A stretch of 64,000 bases of DNA, taken from assembly GCA_016931695.1 (NCBI GenBank), contig JAFGEI010000022.1, forward strand, positions 1 through 64,000. The letters run 5' to 3'. The stretch is from Anaerolineae bacterium. GTDB lineage: Bacteria > Chloroflexota > Anaerolineae > B4-G1 > DUEL01. A model generated the notes under the pieces. The model worked only from the letters and a program-made list of their open reading frames with translations, was not told where the DNA came from and made no database searches. Below are positions 28,262 to 38,249 of the stretch, one piece after another (the first letter of the stretch is position 1; every line of letters begins with the position of its first letter). The translations under genes and the position numbers were made by a program.

Positions 28262-31200
28262 GTGGTCAAAAAGAGACTGCTTGGCCTGGTAGTGTTGTCG
28301 GCAATACTGGCGTCGAGTATCTTGAGCAGCCATGGAGCGGCGGGTGATTTGCCCCTTTCCCCTGCCCCACAGGCAAATGGCGACGTCGACCCCGGCGGTG
28401 ACATCCTGCTCTCCAGCTCCCTGTATAACGACTGTGACGCCGCCGTGGCCTACAACGATAACGCCCAAGAGTTTCTCGTCGCCTGGAACCACCAGGGAAA
28501 CATCTATGGCCAGCGCCACGACGTGCGGGGAGTGCCCCTGGGAGAGAATTTCGCCATCAGTGTCAGCGGTTTCTACAAGATGCGCCCCTCGGTCGTCTAT
28601 TCCCTCCACGCCGACGCCTACCTGGTGGTATGGGAGGATTATCACGACGGAGACGACTATGACATCTACGGCCAGTTGGTGGACGCCAACGGCGAGCCGC
28701 TCGGCGGCGAGATCGCCATCTACCCCGACGCCGGCAACCAGCAGTTCCCCGACGTCGCCTTTGACGGCACCAACTTTTTCGTCGTCTGGCAGGGACCGCA
28801 CCAGGACGACTCGGTCGATATCTATGGCCGCTTTGTGGAGGCGGACGGCACGGTGCTGCCGACGATCTTTCCCGTCGCCGATGCCGGGGGCGATTCCCGC
28901 CGCGAGCCTGCCGTGGCCTATAACGGCACTGAGCACGAGTACCTGGTCATCTTTCAGTACGGCGAGCAGCCAAACACCGAGATCCACGCCCGGCGCGTGG
29001 ACCCGGCCGGGGTCTTGCTCGGCGACGAGTACGTCGTCGCCATCCAGGAGGAGGCGCGGTCTCCCGACGTCGCCGCAGCGGATTGGGCGGCCTACGTCGT
29101 CGTCTGGTCCGACCGGCGCGTCTCGGGAGAGAGCTGGAACATCTACGGCCAGGTCGTCCTCGCCGGCGCCGACAGTTCCTTCGACGGCGACAACTTTGCC
29201 ATCGCTGCGGCGACCAGCATCCAGTGGAAGCCGGCGATTGCCCGCGCTCCCTCCAGCGGCGAGTTCTTGGTCGTCTGGGAGGACTATTGCCAGGAGGTCA
29301 GCAGCGGGGCGGATATCTACGGCCAGCGGCTCCAGGCCGACGCCAACCTGGACGGCGTCAACTTTGCCGTCAACGAGGAAACAGCAGACCAACTGGCAGC
29401 GGCCGTCGCCGCCAGCCACGGGCCTGACCTCTACCTGGTCGCCTGGGAACAAGATACAGCGTACGCCGATTCGGACCTCTTTGGCCAGCGGGTTTCGACC
29501 GGCGGCCTGCCGCTCTGGTACGCTTTCGAGATCTCGGCCGAGCCGGGATGGCAGTATTCCGCCGTCGCGGCCTACAACGGCCAGGAGGAGCAGTACCTGA
29601 CTGTCTGGGAGGAAGAAGACGGCAGCATCTATGGACGGCGGCTCTCCTACGACGGGCAGCCCCTGGAACAGCCCTGGGCAATCGAGACCAACGGCAGCCA
29701 CCAGAACCCGACCGTGGTCTATAACAGCTTTCGCAACGAGTACCTGGCCGTGTGGGAGGACCGCGATATCGACGCCATCGAGGGGCGCAAGATCCATGCC
29801 GCCGGCGAGGCCACGACCTACATCATGATCCCCGACAGCGATGGCGCGTTCGATACCACCCTGGCCTATGACTCCGTGGAGCATAGTTACCTGGTTGCCT
29901 GGCAGAGCCACAGCGACATCTATGGCCGGGCGCTCAACGACGGCGGGCTGCCGGTCGGGCCCCTGATCAATATCTGTAGCGAGGGCAGTCATCAGGACGA
30001 TCCCCAAGTGACGTTCGACCCCAACCAGCAGCGGTTCCTCGTCGTCTGGGAGGACGATCGCGATGGCGGGGCGGGGGACGTCTATGGCCGCTTCGTCCTG
30101 CCCGCAGGCGGCCTGGAGGGGAACGAGTTCTGCATCGCCGGCTGCGGCGACCTGACCGGGCGCGAGGCTCCCGCCCTGGACTATAACCCCGACGACGGTG
30201 AGTACCTGGTCGTCTACACGTACGGCGATCCTGGCACCGACCACGATATCTATGGCCAGCGGCTCAGCGGCGATGGCCTGCTGCTCGGCGACGAGACCGT
30301 CATCTGGAGCGAGGCCGACGACGTCAGCCAGCGCGACCCCCAGGTCGCCTACGTCTCCTCGCTCAACCGCTATTACGTCCTCTGGGTCGACGCCCAGAAC
30401 AGCGCGCAAAGCGGCTATGACCTCTACGGGCGCTGGCTGTTGGCCGACGCCAGCCCGGCCAGCCTGCGGCTGCCCAACTTTGTCTATGCCGGCGACCAGC
30501 TTTTTCCCGCCCTGGCCTATGACCCCGACCACGAACTGGGATTGACGGTCTGGACGGATTACCGGCGCACCGTCAGCGACGTCTACGCCCGCGTGGGGAC
30601 GCTGGACGTCGAACCGCCGACGCCGCGCTTTCTCCGCGATCCCCTCGTCGCCCCGCAGGGCACCACCTTCACCTTCAACGCCTGGCCCAGCAGCGACAAC
30701 CTGACCCCCCGCAGCGCGCTGATAGTCCGCTGGGACCTGGACGACGACGGCAGTTGGGACACGCCGCTCAGCCTGGACAAGGTAATCACGGCGACGGCCA
30801 ACCTGCCGGGATTGCACAACATCGCCCTGGCAGTGCAGGACCTGACCGGCCTGTCCGACACGCTCTCCCTGCCGATCCTGGTCCTGGCCGCCAGCGGCAA
30901 CACGCCGCCCACCGCCACGCTGACCGTCGATCCGCTCCTGGGCGTCGCCGGCACGTCGTTCCAGTTCGACGCCTCCGGCTCCGACGACGCCGAGACCCCC
31001 GGCAGCCTGGAGGTCTGCTGGGACTGGGACCGCGACGGCGCGTGCGACACCGCCTTCAGCCCCACGCTGCAGGCCAGCCGCGTCTTTACCCAGACCGGCT
31101 TTCACCTCGTCCGCGCCGTGGTGCAGGACGACGAAGGATTGACCGACGCAGCAGACCGGGGCATCCTGGTCGTGCCGGACGAGATCGCGGCGCTGGAGGT

Positions 31201-31483
31201 CCATCCGTGGTCGGCCTACGTGGGGCCGGAGGAGAACGTGTGGTACGTGGCGACGGCCTGGGATGCCTACGGCAATGCGATGGCCAATCCCACCGTCACC
31301 TGGACGGTGACGCTATCGCGGGCGGGGGTCATCAACGCCGCCGGCGTCTTTACCGCCACCACCTGGGCTGGCATCTATCCCGACGCCGTGCAGGCGGAGA
31401 CGCACAACCACGTCACCGATACCGCCAGCGTGCGCATCGTCTATCCCCGCACGCTCTACCTGCCGCTGGTGTTGCGCCAATGA
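28262..31483 (+). CDS. Large exported protein with tandem DIYG(Q/R)-type repeats, PKD-like domain and C-terminal LYLPLVLRQ
   Basis: GTG start in frame with ORF 28148..31483; signal-like KKRLLGLVVLSAILASSIL; repeated VAYN..EYLVVWED...DIYGQ units; FQFDASGSDD...DWDRDG PKD-like segment. Confidence 0.8.
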   Translation: MVKKRLLGLVVLSAILASSILSSHGAAGDLPLSPAPQANGDVDPGGDILLSSSLYNDCDAAVAYNDNAQEFLVAWNHQGNIYGQRHDVRGVPLGENFAISVSGFYKMRPSVVYSLHADAYLVVWEDYHDGDDYDIYGQLVDANGEPLGGEIAIYPDAGNQQFPDVAFDGTNFFVVWQGPHQDDSVDIYGRFVEADGTVLPTIFPVADAGGDSRREPAVAYNGTEHEYLVIFQYGEQPNTEIHARRVDPAGVLLGDEYVVAIQEEARSPDVAAADWAAYVVVWSDRRVSGESWNIYGQVVLAGADSSFDGDNFAIAAATSIQWKPAIARAPSSGEFLVVWEDYCQEVSSGADIYGQRLQADANLDGVNFAVNEETADQLAAAVAASHGPDLYLVAWEQDTAYADSDLFGQRVSTGGLPLWYAFEISAEPGWQYSAVAAYNGQEEQYLTVWEEEDGSIYGRRLSYDGQPLEQPWAIETNGSHQNPTVVYNSFRNEYLAVWEDRDIDAIEGRKIHAAGEATTYIMIPDSDGAFDTTLAYDSVEHSYLVAWQSHSDIYGRALNDGGLPVGPLINICSEGSHQDDPQVTFDPNQQRFLVVWEDDRDGGAGDVYGRFVLPAGGLEGNEFCIAGCGDLTGREAPALDYNPDDGEYLVVYTYGDPGTDHDIYGQRLSGDGLLLGDETVIWSEADDVSQRDPQVAYVSSLNRYYVLWVDAQNSAQSGYDLYGRWLLADASPASLRLPNFVYAGDQLFPALAYDPDHELGLTVWTDYRRTVSDVYARVGTLDVEPPTPRFLRDPLVAPQGTTFTFNAWPSSDNLTPRSALIVRWDLDDDGSWDTPLSLDKVITATANLPGLHNIALAVQDLTGLSDTLSLPILVLAASGNTPPTATLTVDPLLGVAGTSFQFDASGSDDAETPGSLEVCWDWDRDGACDTAFSPTLQASRVFTQTGFHLVRAVVQDDEGLTDAADRGILVVPDEIAALEVHPWSAYVGPEENVWYVATAWDAYGNAMANPTVTWTVTLSRAGVINAAGVFTATTWAGIYPDAVQAETHNHVTDTASVRIVYPRTLYLPLVLRQ

Positions 31484-33249
31484 AAAAATCGACCCGCGGT
31501 ATCAGCCGCCGCCAGTTCCTGGTCAGCGCCGGGGCAGCATTGGCCGGCGCCGCCATCGCCTGCGGGCAGGAGGAACAGCCGGGCGCCCCCACCGCCGCGC
31601 CCACCGGCGCCCAACCGGCCGCGACCAGCACTCTGACGCCGCTGCCGTCGATCACCCGCCCCATCACCGCCAACGACTTTACGCCGGAACAGCGCAACGT
31701 CGTCGAAACCATCGTCGTGCTGGCCAACTTTGCCGGGCGGCCGGAGCGGGTCTTGGACCTGCGCCCGCACTGGCACAAGATCTTTGGCACAGAGGACCCG
31801 CTGACCCAGCTCAACGGCTACTACCAGGTCAATTTCTACGGCCAGCTGGAGCTGCAGCCGGTCAGCACGCCCGAGGTGGGGGAGAAGGGCTATGTCGAGG
31901 TCGAGCTGCCGGGCCTGCCGCAGGATTACGCCTTTGGCTGGCTGATTGGGCTGGAGTCGGACGAGATCGATTCCGTCGATCCCGCCGCCGTGCGGCGGCT
32001 GATCCTGGAGGTGATGGCCCGCGTCTTGGAGCACGATCCTGCCCTCGGCTACCAGGATCGGTTCATCCTGATGGTGCTCAACGCCTCCGGTGCCGAGTAC
32101 GGCCGCGGCGCGGCCGGCTTTTTGCCCACCACCGGGGTAGACCCGCTCTACGAACTGTTCGTCGGCGACCTTGCCGAAGGGGAGGCGGAGGCCTTTGCCG
32201 ACGAAACCCATTTCCGCGTCGTCGACGGCGCCCGGGTCGTCGGCCTCATCGATTCCACTGGTTATACCTTCGACGACTATTTCCGCGACCGTCAGGCCCA
32301 CGTCGCAGCGGACCAGTTCATCCGCGGCATGGCCTGCTTCAGCCGCGATGCGCCCCTGAGCTGCGCCAGCCACGACGTCCTCCACGGCCTGCGGCGCCAG
32401 TCAGCCTACGCCAACCCACCGGAAGGACGGGTAAGAGCCTTGAACTGCCTCTACAACCTGCCCCTGCAGAGCCTGTGGCTGGTGGGGACGCCCGAGCACG
32501 GCCCGTTCGACCGCAGCGTCAACTGCAGCCCCTACATCGGCTGGTGGGACCCGATGGGCGACCACCTGCACCCGACGATGCCGCGGGACTTTTTCTGCGG
32601 CCACCCGCACGGCATGTGCGCCTTCAGCAAGCTGCGAATGGGCCTGATCCCCGCCCGCTGCGTCGCCTCCGTCGACGCGGACGACGTGACCCTTCGCCTG
32701 GCGCCGTTGAGCGCGCCGACCCTCCCCGCGGCAGGCAGCGACGCCGAGGCGATCGTGGCCAGGGTCCCGCTGCTGCCCGGCAACGACACCGTCGCCCACA
32801 TCTACCTGCTGCTGGAATACCGCTGCCGCTTTGGCGGGCCGGAGGGGCGCTATCCCGACAATTTCACCATCGACCCCGACGACGTCTTTGGCGACAAGAT
32901 TTTTGACCCCGGCTACGACGCGGCAAACCCCGCCAACAGCCACTATGTCAACCCGCCGACAGTTTTCGTCCCCGACGAGGGGGTGCTGGTCTACCTGGTC
33001 AACGAGCGCATGCCCGAGCTGCCCGCGATCCCCTACAGCGAATGGTACAACTTTGTGCTGGCGCTGCTCAACCCGGCGGGCAACGAGCAGCGGGAGGACT
33101 TGAACCAGGCGGCGTTGGACGCCGGCGAATCGATCACGGTCGACTTTGCGAACCTCTACGCCGACCGGGGCCTGCCCATCCGCATCACCGTGGCGGTGAC
33201 GGAGCGGACGGCGGCCTACGCCGCGGTGCGCATCACGCGCGAGCGGTAA
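31480..33249 (+). CDS. Tat-exported, lipobox-containing hypothetical protein
   Basis: ATG overlaps the previous stop (ATGA); MKKSTRGISRRQFLVSAGAALAGAAIACGQEE; Cys/His-rich core CASHDVLHGLRR and FFCGHPHGMCAF. Confidence 0.8.
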   Translation: MKKSTRGISRRQFLVSAGAALAGAAIACGQEEQPGAPTAAPTGAQPAATSTLTPLPSITRPITANDFTPEQRNVVETIVVLANFAGRPERVLDLRPHWHKIFGTEDPLTQLNGYYQVNFYGQLELQPVSTPEVGEKGYVEVELPGLPQDYAFGWLIGLESDEIDSVDPAAVRRLILEVMARVLEHDPALGYQDRFILMVLNASGAEYGRGAAGFLPTTGVDPLYELFVGDLAEGEAEAFADETHFRVVDGARVVGLIDSTGYTFDDYFRDRQAHVAADQFIRGMACFSRDAPLSCASHDVLHGLRRQSAYANPPEGRVRALNCLYNLPLQSLWLVGTPEHGPFDRSVNCSPYIGWWDPMGDHLHPTMPRDFFCGHPHGMCAFSKLRMGLIPARCVASVDADDVTLRLAPLSAPTLPAAGSDAEAIVARVPLLPGNDTVAHIYLLLEYRCRFGGPEGRYPDNFTIDPDDVFGDKIFDPGYDAANPANSHYVNPPTVFVPDEGVLVYLVNERMPELPAIPYSEWYNFVLALLNPAGNEQREDLNQAALDAGESITVDFANLYADRGLPIRITVAVTERTAAYAAVRITRER

Positions 33250-33278
33250 AGCGGCCCGGCGGCCACAGCCGCGCTAAA

Positions 33279-33307
33279 GATGGGCCGGAGTTAAACTCCG
33301 GCCCATC
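33279..33307. terminator. Bidirectional hairpin between convergent genes
   Basis: GATGGGCCGGAGT-TAA-ACTCCGGCCCATC perfect 13 bp stem between convergent CDSs; no long T-run, so terminator function is inferred. Confidence 0.5.
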
Positions 33308-33333
33308 TCCTGCGCCCCGCTTCCCGCGTCGCG

Positions 33334-34578
33334 CTACTCGTACCGCAGGGCGTCGATGGGGTTCAGCCGCGAGGCCCGCCAGGCGGGATACAGGCCCGAG
33401 ACGAGACCGACGACGGCCGAGACCGTCGTCGCCAGGAAAACCGCCTGCAGCGTGACCACCGAGCGGAACCCCTCGATGAGGGAGCTGACGATTTGGGCCC
33501 CGACCCCACCAATCGCAATGCCCATCAGCCCCCCCACCACGCCCATCAGCGTGGCCTCGATGAGAAACTGCCATAGAACGTCCCGCCGCCGCGCGCCCAC
33601 CGCCTTGCGCAAGCCGATCTCGCGCGTCCGCTCCGTCACCGAGACCAGCATAATGTTCATGATGCCGATCCCCCCCACCAGCAGGCTGATGCCGGCGATC
33701 GCCCCCAGAAACGTGGTCAGTACGCCGGTGATCTGGCCAAAGGTCTGCAGCAGGTCGGACTGGCTGAGCACGGTAAAATCGTCCTCGTCCTTAAAATCGA
33801 TGTTGTGCAGTTCGCGCAGCACAGCGCGGATCTGCTCCGCAGCTACGTCCATGCGCTCCTCGCTCGACGCTTCGGCCAGGATGTAGGAGACGCGGTACTC
33901 GCCGCTGGAGGTGCGGGCGGAAAAGAGACGCACCTGGGCCGTCGTCAGCGGTACAAAGACCGTATTGTCCTGGTCGCCAAAGGTCCCCCCTTTCTCCTCC
34001 ATCACCCCAATGACGCGAAAGGGCACGTTGTTGATGCGAATCGTCTCGCCGATGGGATAGGGGTTGTCGGGAAAGAGGTTGTCCACCACCGTCTGGCCCA
34101 ACACCGCCACGCGCGACCGGCCCTCCAGGTCCTGGGAAGAGATAAACTCGCCCACCACGGGGTACCACTTGCGGACCAGCGGATACTCGGGCGTGACGCC
34201 CTGCACCTGGCTGGTCGACTGCCGCCCGCCGGCCACCAGCGTGGCGACGCTGTCGAGCTGCGGGGCCAGGCGAGCCACGTCGGGCAAGAGAAAGGGGTCG
34301 GACAGCGCCTCCACGTCGCGCATGGTCATCGGCTGCGGAGCACGATGGCTGCTGGGCGGCCCCGCCTGCTGCTCAAAGGTGCCGGGGATGATAAAGAGCA
34401 GGTTGGTCCCAATCCCCTGGAACTGCTCGGTGATGTAAACCTGGACGCCTTCTCCGGCCGACATCAGGGTGATCACCGCTGCCACGCCGATGATGATACC
34501 CAGCATGGTCAGGATCGAGCGCAGCTTGTTCGCCGTCAGTGCTCGCAGGGCGATGCGGATGCTTTCGAAAATGTTCAT
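33334..34578 (-). CDS. MacB-type ABC transporter permease
   Basis: [37 protein letters not shown]-terminal FtsX-like GIGIMNIMLVSVTERTREIGLRKAVGARR. Confidence 0.93.
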   Translation of the reverse strand: MNIFESIRIALRALTANKLRSILTMLGIIIGVAAVITLMSAGEGVQVYITEQFQGIGTNLLFIIPGTFEQQAGPPSSHRAPQPMTMRDVEALSDPFLLPDVARLAPQLDSVATLVAGGRQSTSQVQGVTPEYPLVRKWYPVVGEFISSQDLEGRSRVAVLGQTVVDNLFPDNPYPIGETIRINNVPFRVIGVMEEKGGTFGDQDNTVFVPLTTAQVRLFSARTSSGEYRVSYILAEASSEERMDVAAEQIRAVLRELHNIDFKDEDDFTVLSQSDLLQTFGQITGVLTTFLGAIAGISLLVGGIGIMNIMLVSVTERTREIGLRKAVGARRRDVLWQFLIEATLMGVVGGLMGIAIGGVGAQIVSSLIEGFRSVVTLQAVFLATTVSAVVGLVSGLYPAWRASRLNPIDALRYE

Positions 34579-35312
34579 CGCGCGCCCTCCCCAGCCTCTT
34601 CAACCACGGACAGCAGGGGGTCCTCGACGTGCTCCTCGCGCAGAATCTGGCCGTCGTAGAGATGGAGGATGCGGGAGGTATGCTGGCCGATCTGCGGATC
34701 GTGGGTGACCAGCACCACGGTGATGCCCTGCTCCCGGTTGAGCCGCTGGATGATCGACATCACCTCGCGGCCGGAACGGCTGTCCAGGTTGCCGGTCGGT
34801 TCGTCGGCGAGGATGATCGAGGGTCGGTTGACCAGCGCCCGGGCGATGGCGACCCGCTGCTGCTGGCCGCCGGACAGTTCGTTGGGCGTGTGATGCAACC
34901 GGTCCCCCAGGCCGACCAACTCCAGCGCTTCCTGCGCCCGGCGCAGCCGCTCGGCGCGGCTCGCCCCGGCATAGACCAGGGGCAGGGCGACGTTGTCCAG
35001 CGCCGTCGTGCGCGCCAGCAGGTTAAAGGTCTGAAAGATGAACCCGATGCGCCGGTTGCGGATATCGGCCAACTGGTCGTCGTCCAGTTGCCCCACCTCC
35101 TCGCCGCGCAGCCAATAGTCGCCGGCGGTCGGCTGGTCGAGGCAGCCGATGACGTTCATCAACGTCGACTTGCCCGATCCAGACGGCCCCATGATCGCCA
35201 GGATTTCGCCCGGCCGGACCGAGAGCGACACGCCGCGCAGGGCGTGGACCTGCACCTCGCCCATCTGGTAGACCTTGGTGATATTCTCGATTTGGATGAC
35301 TGCCTGCTCCAT
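34575..35312 (-). CDS. MacB/LolD-type ABC transporter ATPase
   Basis: [16 protein letters not shown] Walker [16 protein letters not shown] signature; [12 protein letters not shown] Walker B. Confidence 0.95.
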   Translation of the reverse strand: MEQAVIQIENITKVYQMGEVQVHALRGVSLSVRPGEILAIMGPSGSGKSTLMNVIGCLDQPTAGDYWLRGEEVGQLDDDQLADIRNRRIGFIFQTFNLLARTTALDNVALPLVYAGASRAERLRRAQEALELVGLGDRLHHTPNELSGGQQQRVAIARALVNRPSIILADEPTGNLDSRSGREVMSIIQRLNREQGITVVLVTHDPQIGQHTSRILHLYDGQILREEHVEDPLLSVVEEAGEGAR

Positions 35313-35321
35313 TGGCCGTCC

Positions 35322-36713
35322 CTACTGCCCGGTGAAAAAGGTGTTCTGTTCCTGCACCAGCACCACCTCGTCGCCCGCCTGCAGGCCAGCCAGCACCTGG
35401 CTGTACCCCTCGTGGCGGACGCCCAACTGGACGTCGGCCCGCTCCAGCCCGTTGGAGGTCTGGCGGTAGACGTAGGTCTGCCCGGTCGACTGGTCGATGC
35501 GGACCACCCAGTTGGGGATGAGGAGTTGACCGACCAGTTCGTCCACCATGATCACGGCGGTGGCGGACATGCCCGGCCGCAGGGCGGCGTCGCTGGGGTC
35601 AAGGGTGACGACGACGGAATACGAAATCGCCCCCTGCTCAAAAGTCGCCGCGGGGCTGATGCGACCGACGGTGCCCGTCAGCAAGACATCCGGCAGGGCG
35701 TCGACCGAGAGCTCGACCGGCAGGCCCTCCGATAACTGGGCCACGTCGATCTCGTCGACGCTGACGGTGATGCGAAAGGCGGTGACGTCGACCAGGCGGA
35801 ATGCCGGCAGGCCGGTCGGGGCAATCTCCCCGGCGGCGACGTTGACGGTCGCAATGACGCCGTCAAAGGGGGCGACGAGCGCCGCCTTTTCCAACTCGCC
35901 CTGCGCCCGTTCCAGGGCCAGGCGGGCCGCTTCGACGTCGAGCTGGGCGGCCTCGAGATCCGCCGCGCTGACCCCCTCCCGCAGCCGGGCCAGGTTGTCC
36001 TGCGCCTGCTGCCAGGCGTGGTAGACGCGCGTGACCTCGCTGTTTGCCGTGGCCAGCTGCAGGTCGGCGCCCTCCACGGCGCGGTTGTAGGCGCCCAGGG
36101 CGTTCAGGTAAGCGTCGTGGGCCGCGTCGACCATCGATTGGTTGACGTACTGGGCCCCCTCGTCGAGCCGGGCCTGGAGATCCTGATAGACCCGGTAGGC
36201 TTCATCCCGGGCGTAGCGGGCCGCGCGCACCGCGTCGCCCACCGACACGCTGTTTTCGGTGATTTCCAGGTTGCGCTGTGCCAGTTGGTAGGCAATGGCG
36301 GCATCGGTCACGGCCGCTTCGGCCGCCTCGACGTCCGCCTCGTCCACTGGCTCTTGCAACCGCTCCAGGCGCAGTTCCGCCTGGCGGAGCGTCAACTCTG
36401 CCTGGGTCACCGCGCGCTCCAGGTCCGTCGCCCGCAACGTCGCCAGGACGTCCCCGGCGCGGACCGGGTCGCCCATCTCGACGTTGACCGCGGTGATGCG
36501 ACCGGGCAGGTCAAAGCTCAAGTCGATCTCCTGCCACGGCTCGATCCGGCCGCTGCCCGTCACCGTCACCCGCAGCGTGCCCTGCTGGACAGTCGCGGTG
36601 CGAACGTCCTCCATCTCTCCACGCGCCTCAAGCCGCCGCCACAATAAAAAACCGCCGATGGTCACGATCACAACCACGACGGTCAGGACGATCCACTTAC
36701 GATTCCGTTTCAT
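35322..36713 (-). CDS. HlyD/MacA-type periplasmic adaptor (membrane fusion) protein
   Basis: Start chosen at MKRNRKWIVLTVVVVIVTIGG (36713), preceded by GGAGGAG; GSGRIEPWQEIDLSFDLPGRI, long coiled coil, VAPFDGVIATVNV. Confidence 0.88.
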   Translation of the reverse strand: MKRNRKWIVLTVVVVIVTIGGFLLWRRLEARGEMEDVRTATVQQGTLRVTVTGSGRIEPWQEIDLSFDLPGRITAVNVEMGDPVRAGDVLATLRATDLERAVTQAELTLRQAELRLERLQEPVDEADVEAAEAAVTDAAIAYQLAQRNLEITENSVSVGDAVRAARYARDEAYRVYQDLQARLDEGAQYVNQSMVDAAHDAYLNALGAYNRAVEGADLQLATANSEVTRVYHAWQQAQDNLARLREGVSAADLEAAQLDVEAARLALERAQGELEKAALVAPFDGVIATVNVAAGEIAPTGLPAFRLVDVTAFRITVSVDEIDVAQLSEGLPVELSVDALPDVLLTGTVGRISPAATFEQGAISYSVVVTLDPSDAALRPGMSATAVIMVDELVGQLLIPNWVVRIDQSTGQTYVYRQTSNGLERADVQLGVRHEGYSQVLAGLQAGDEVVLVQEQNTFFTGQ

Positions 36714-36999
36714 CCATCTCCTCCACTGCCATCTTGTTGTCAAGAATCGAGCTGTCCGTCAGCAGGCGGGCGACGTCCGCCCACTGGGCCAGCATCTCGC
36801 CCAGGATGCTGGCCGGGATAAAGATCAGCCACCCCCCGGGGCCACTGACGGCCAGCAGCTTCTCCCCGACCTCAATCCCCAGGTCACGCCGGGCCTCGGC
36901 CGGGACGACGATCTGGCCCCGGTCGCTGACCGTGACCGCGCCGTAGAAGCGGACCCTCTTTCGTTCCTCGTCACAACCGTTGTCTTGTTTTTCTTGCAT
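36697..36999 (-). CDS. AbrB/MazE-like (SpoVT-AbrB) domain regulator
   Basis: ATG at 36999 (MQEKQDNGCDEERKRVRFYGAVTVSDRGQIVVPAEARRDLGIEVGEKLLAVSG). Confidence 0.87.
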   Translation of the reverse strand: MQEKQDNGCDEERKRVRFYGAVTVSDRGQIVVPAEARRDLGIEVGEKLLAVSGPGGWLIFIPASILGEMLAQWADVARLLTDSSILDNKMAVEEMDETES

Positions 37000-37008
37000 G
37001 TAAGGGGA

Positions 37009-37037
37009 ATTATACCACATACGTACTTTGCTGTCAA
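37009..37037 (-). promoter_or_regulatory. Perfect-consensus sigma70-type promoter of the abrB-like/macAB-like operon
   Basis: Minus strand TTGACA - 17 bp - TATAAT; predicted start ~3 nt from the ATG at 36999. Confidence 0.85.
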
Positions 37038-37060
37038 CCCCACAGGGTCGAGCATTGCTC

Positions 37061-37089
37061 TTGACAAACAACAACAAGTAAGGTATAAT
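37061..37089 (+). promoter_or_regulatory. Perfect-consensus sigma70-type promoter of the fur-family gene
   Basis: TTGACA (37061) - 17 bp - TATAAT (37084-37089). Confidence 0.87.
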
Positions 37090-37124
37090 TTCTTGTAAGG
37101 AAAGGCTATTGATTGGCGATCTTT

Positions 37125-37583
37125 ATGAGCAACAAGCACAACCGACTGGAAGAACTGGTGGCCCGGCTACGAGAACGGGGCTGCCGCCTGACGCCGCAGC
37201 GCATGGCGGTGCTCAAAATCCTGACCGCAGGAAACTGCCACCCCAGCGTCCAGGAAATCTATTGCCAGGTTCGAGACGAGTTTCCTATGATGAGCCTGGC
37301 GACCGTCTATAGCACGCTGGCATTGCTGAAAGAGATGGGCGAGGTGCAAGAGCTGTCCTGGGATGGGTGCAGACGCTACGATGCCGCCAGCTCGTCGCCC
37401 CACCCCCACCTGATATGCCTGCAGTGCGGCGAGATTGTCGACCTGGAAAGCGACCTGCTGGGCAACGTCGCGGATGAAATCGCCCGCCGGACGGGCTACC
37501 AGATCGTCAGTCACCGTTTTGAATTTTTCGCCATCTGTCCCCGCTGCCAGGAAGCAGCGTGCGCTGCCTCAGTCGGGGGATAA
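37125..37583 (+). CDS. Fur-family transcriptional regulator
   Basis: MSNKHNRLEELVARLRERGCRLTPQRMAVLKIL; CHPSVQEIYCQVR; HPHLICLQCGEIVDLE; CPRCQ. Confidence 0.93.
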   Translation: MSNKHNRLEELVARLRERGCRLTPQRMAVLKILTAGNCHPSVQEIYCQVRDEFPMMSLATVYSTLALLKEMGEVQELSWDGCRRYDAASSSPHPHLICLQCGEIVDLESDLLGNVADEIARRTGYQIVSHRFEFFAICPRCQEAACAASVGG

Positions 37584-37674
37584 GGTAACGAGCCGGTCAA
37601 CCCTGGAGCGAACAACCAGAACAGGGATTCCGCAATAGTTTCCAAGACAAAACCCATTATCTCAGGAGGAAAAA

Positions 37675-38169
37675 ATGCTTAGTGAAAAGATGCTCGACGC
37701 GTTGAACGAACAGGTAAAGCACGAACTCGACTCGGCCTACATCTATCTCTCCATGTCGGCCTACTGCGAGGCGCAGAACCTGCCGGGGTTTGCGCACTGG
37801 ATGCTCCTGCAGGCCCAGGAGGAACAGGAGCACGCGATGCGCTTTTTCCGCTTTATCAACGAGCGGGGAGGCCGCGTGATCCTGCAGGCGCTCGAACAGC
37901 CGCCTAGCGAGTTCGAGTCGCCGACCGACGTCTTTGCCAAGACCCTCGAGCACGAGCAGTTCATCACCGGGCGGATCAACCATCTCTACGCCCTGGCCCT
38001 CGAGGAGCAGGATTTCGCCAGCCAGACCTTTTTGCACTGGTTCATCGACGAGCAGGTAGAAGAAGAGGCAACGGCAGCCGAGATCCTGGACACGCTCAAG
38101 ATGGTTGGGGGACATCCACATTCCGTGCTCATGCTGGACCGGCAGCTGGCCCAGCGCAGCGAGGAGTAA
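37675..38169 (+). CDS. Ferritin
   Basis: [58 protein letters not shown]; preceded by AGGAGG. Confidence 0.95.
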   Translation: MLSEKMLDALNEQVKHELDSAYIYLSMSAYCEAQNLPGFAHWMLLQAQEEQEHAMRFFRFINERGGRVILQALEQPPSEFESPTDVFAKTLEHEQFITGRINHLYALALEEQDFASQTFLHWFIDEQVEEEATAAEILDTLKMVGGHPHSVLMLDRQLAQRSEE

Positions 38170-38249
38170 GGGACAAATCGCCGCAAACGAGGCGCCGGGT
38201 GCTTGTCGCATCCGGCGCTCACTTTTACGGAACGGGCGGTTCTGCCCGC

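Noticed and set aside
28256-31204. 982 aa minus-strand ORF opposite the DIYG-repeat gene
   Set aside because: Antisense shadow; its apparent repeats mirror the repeats of the sense protein.
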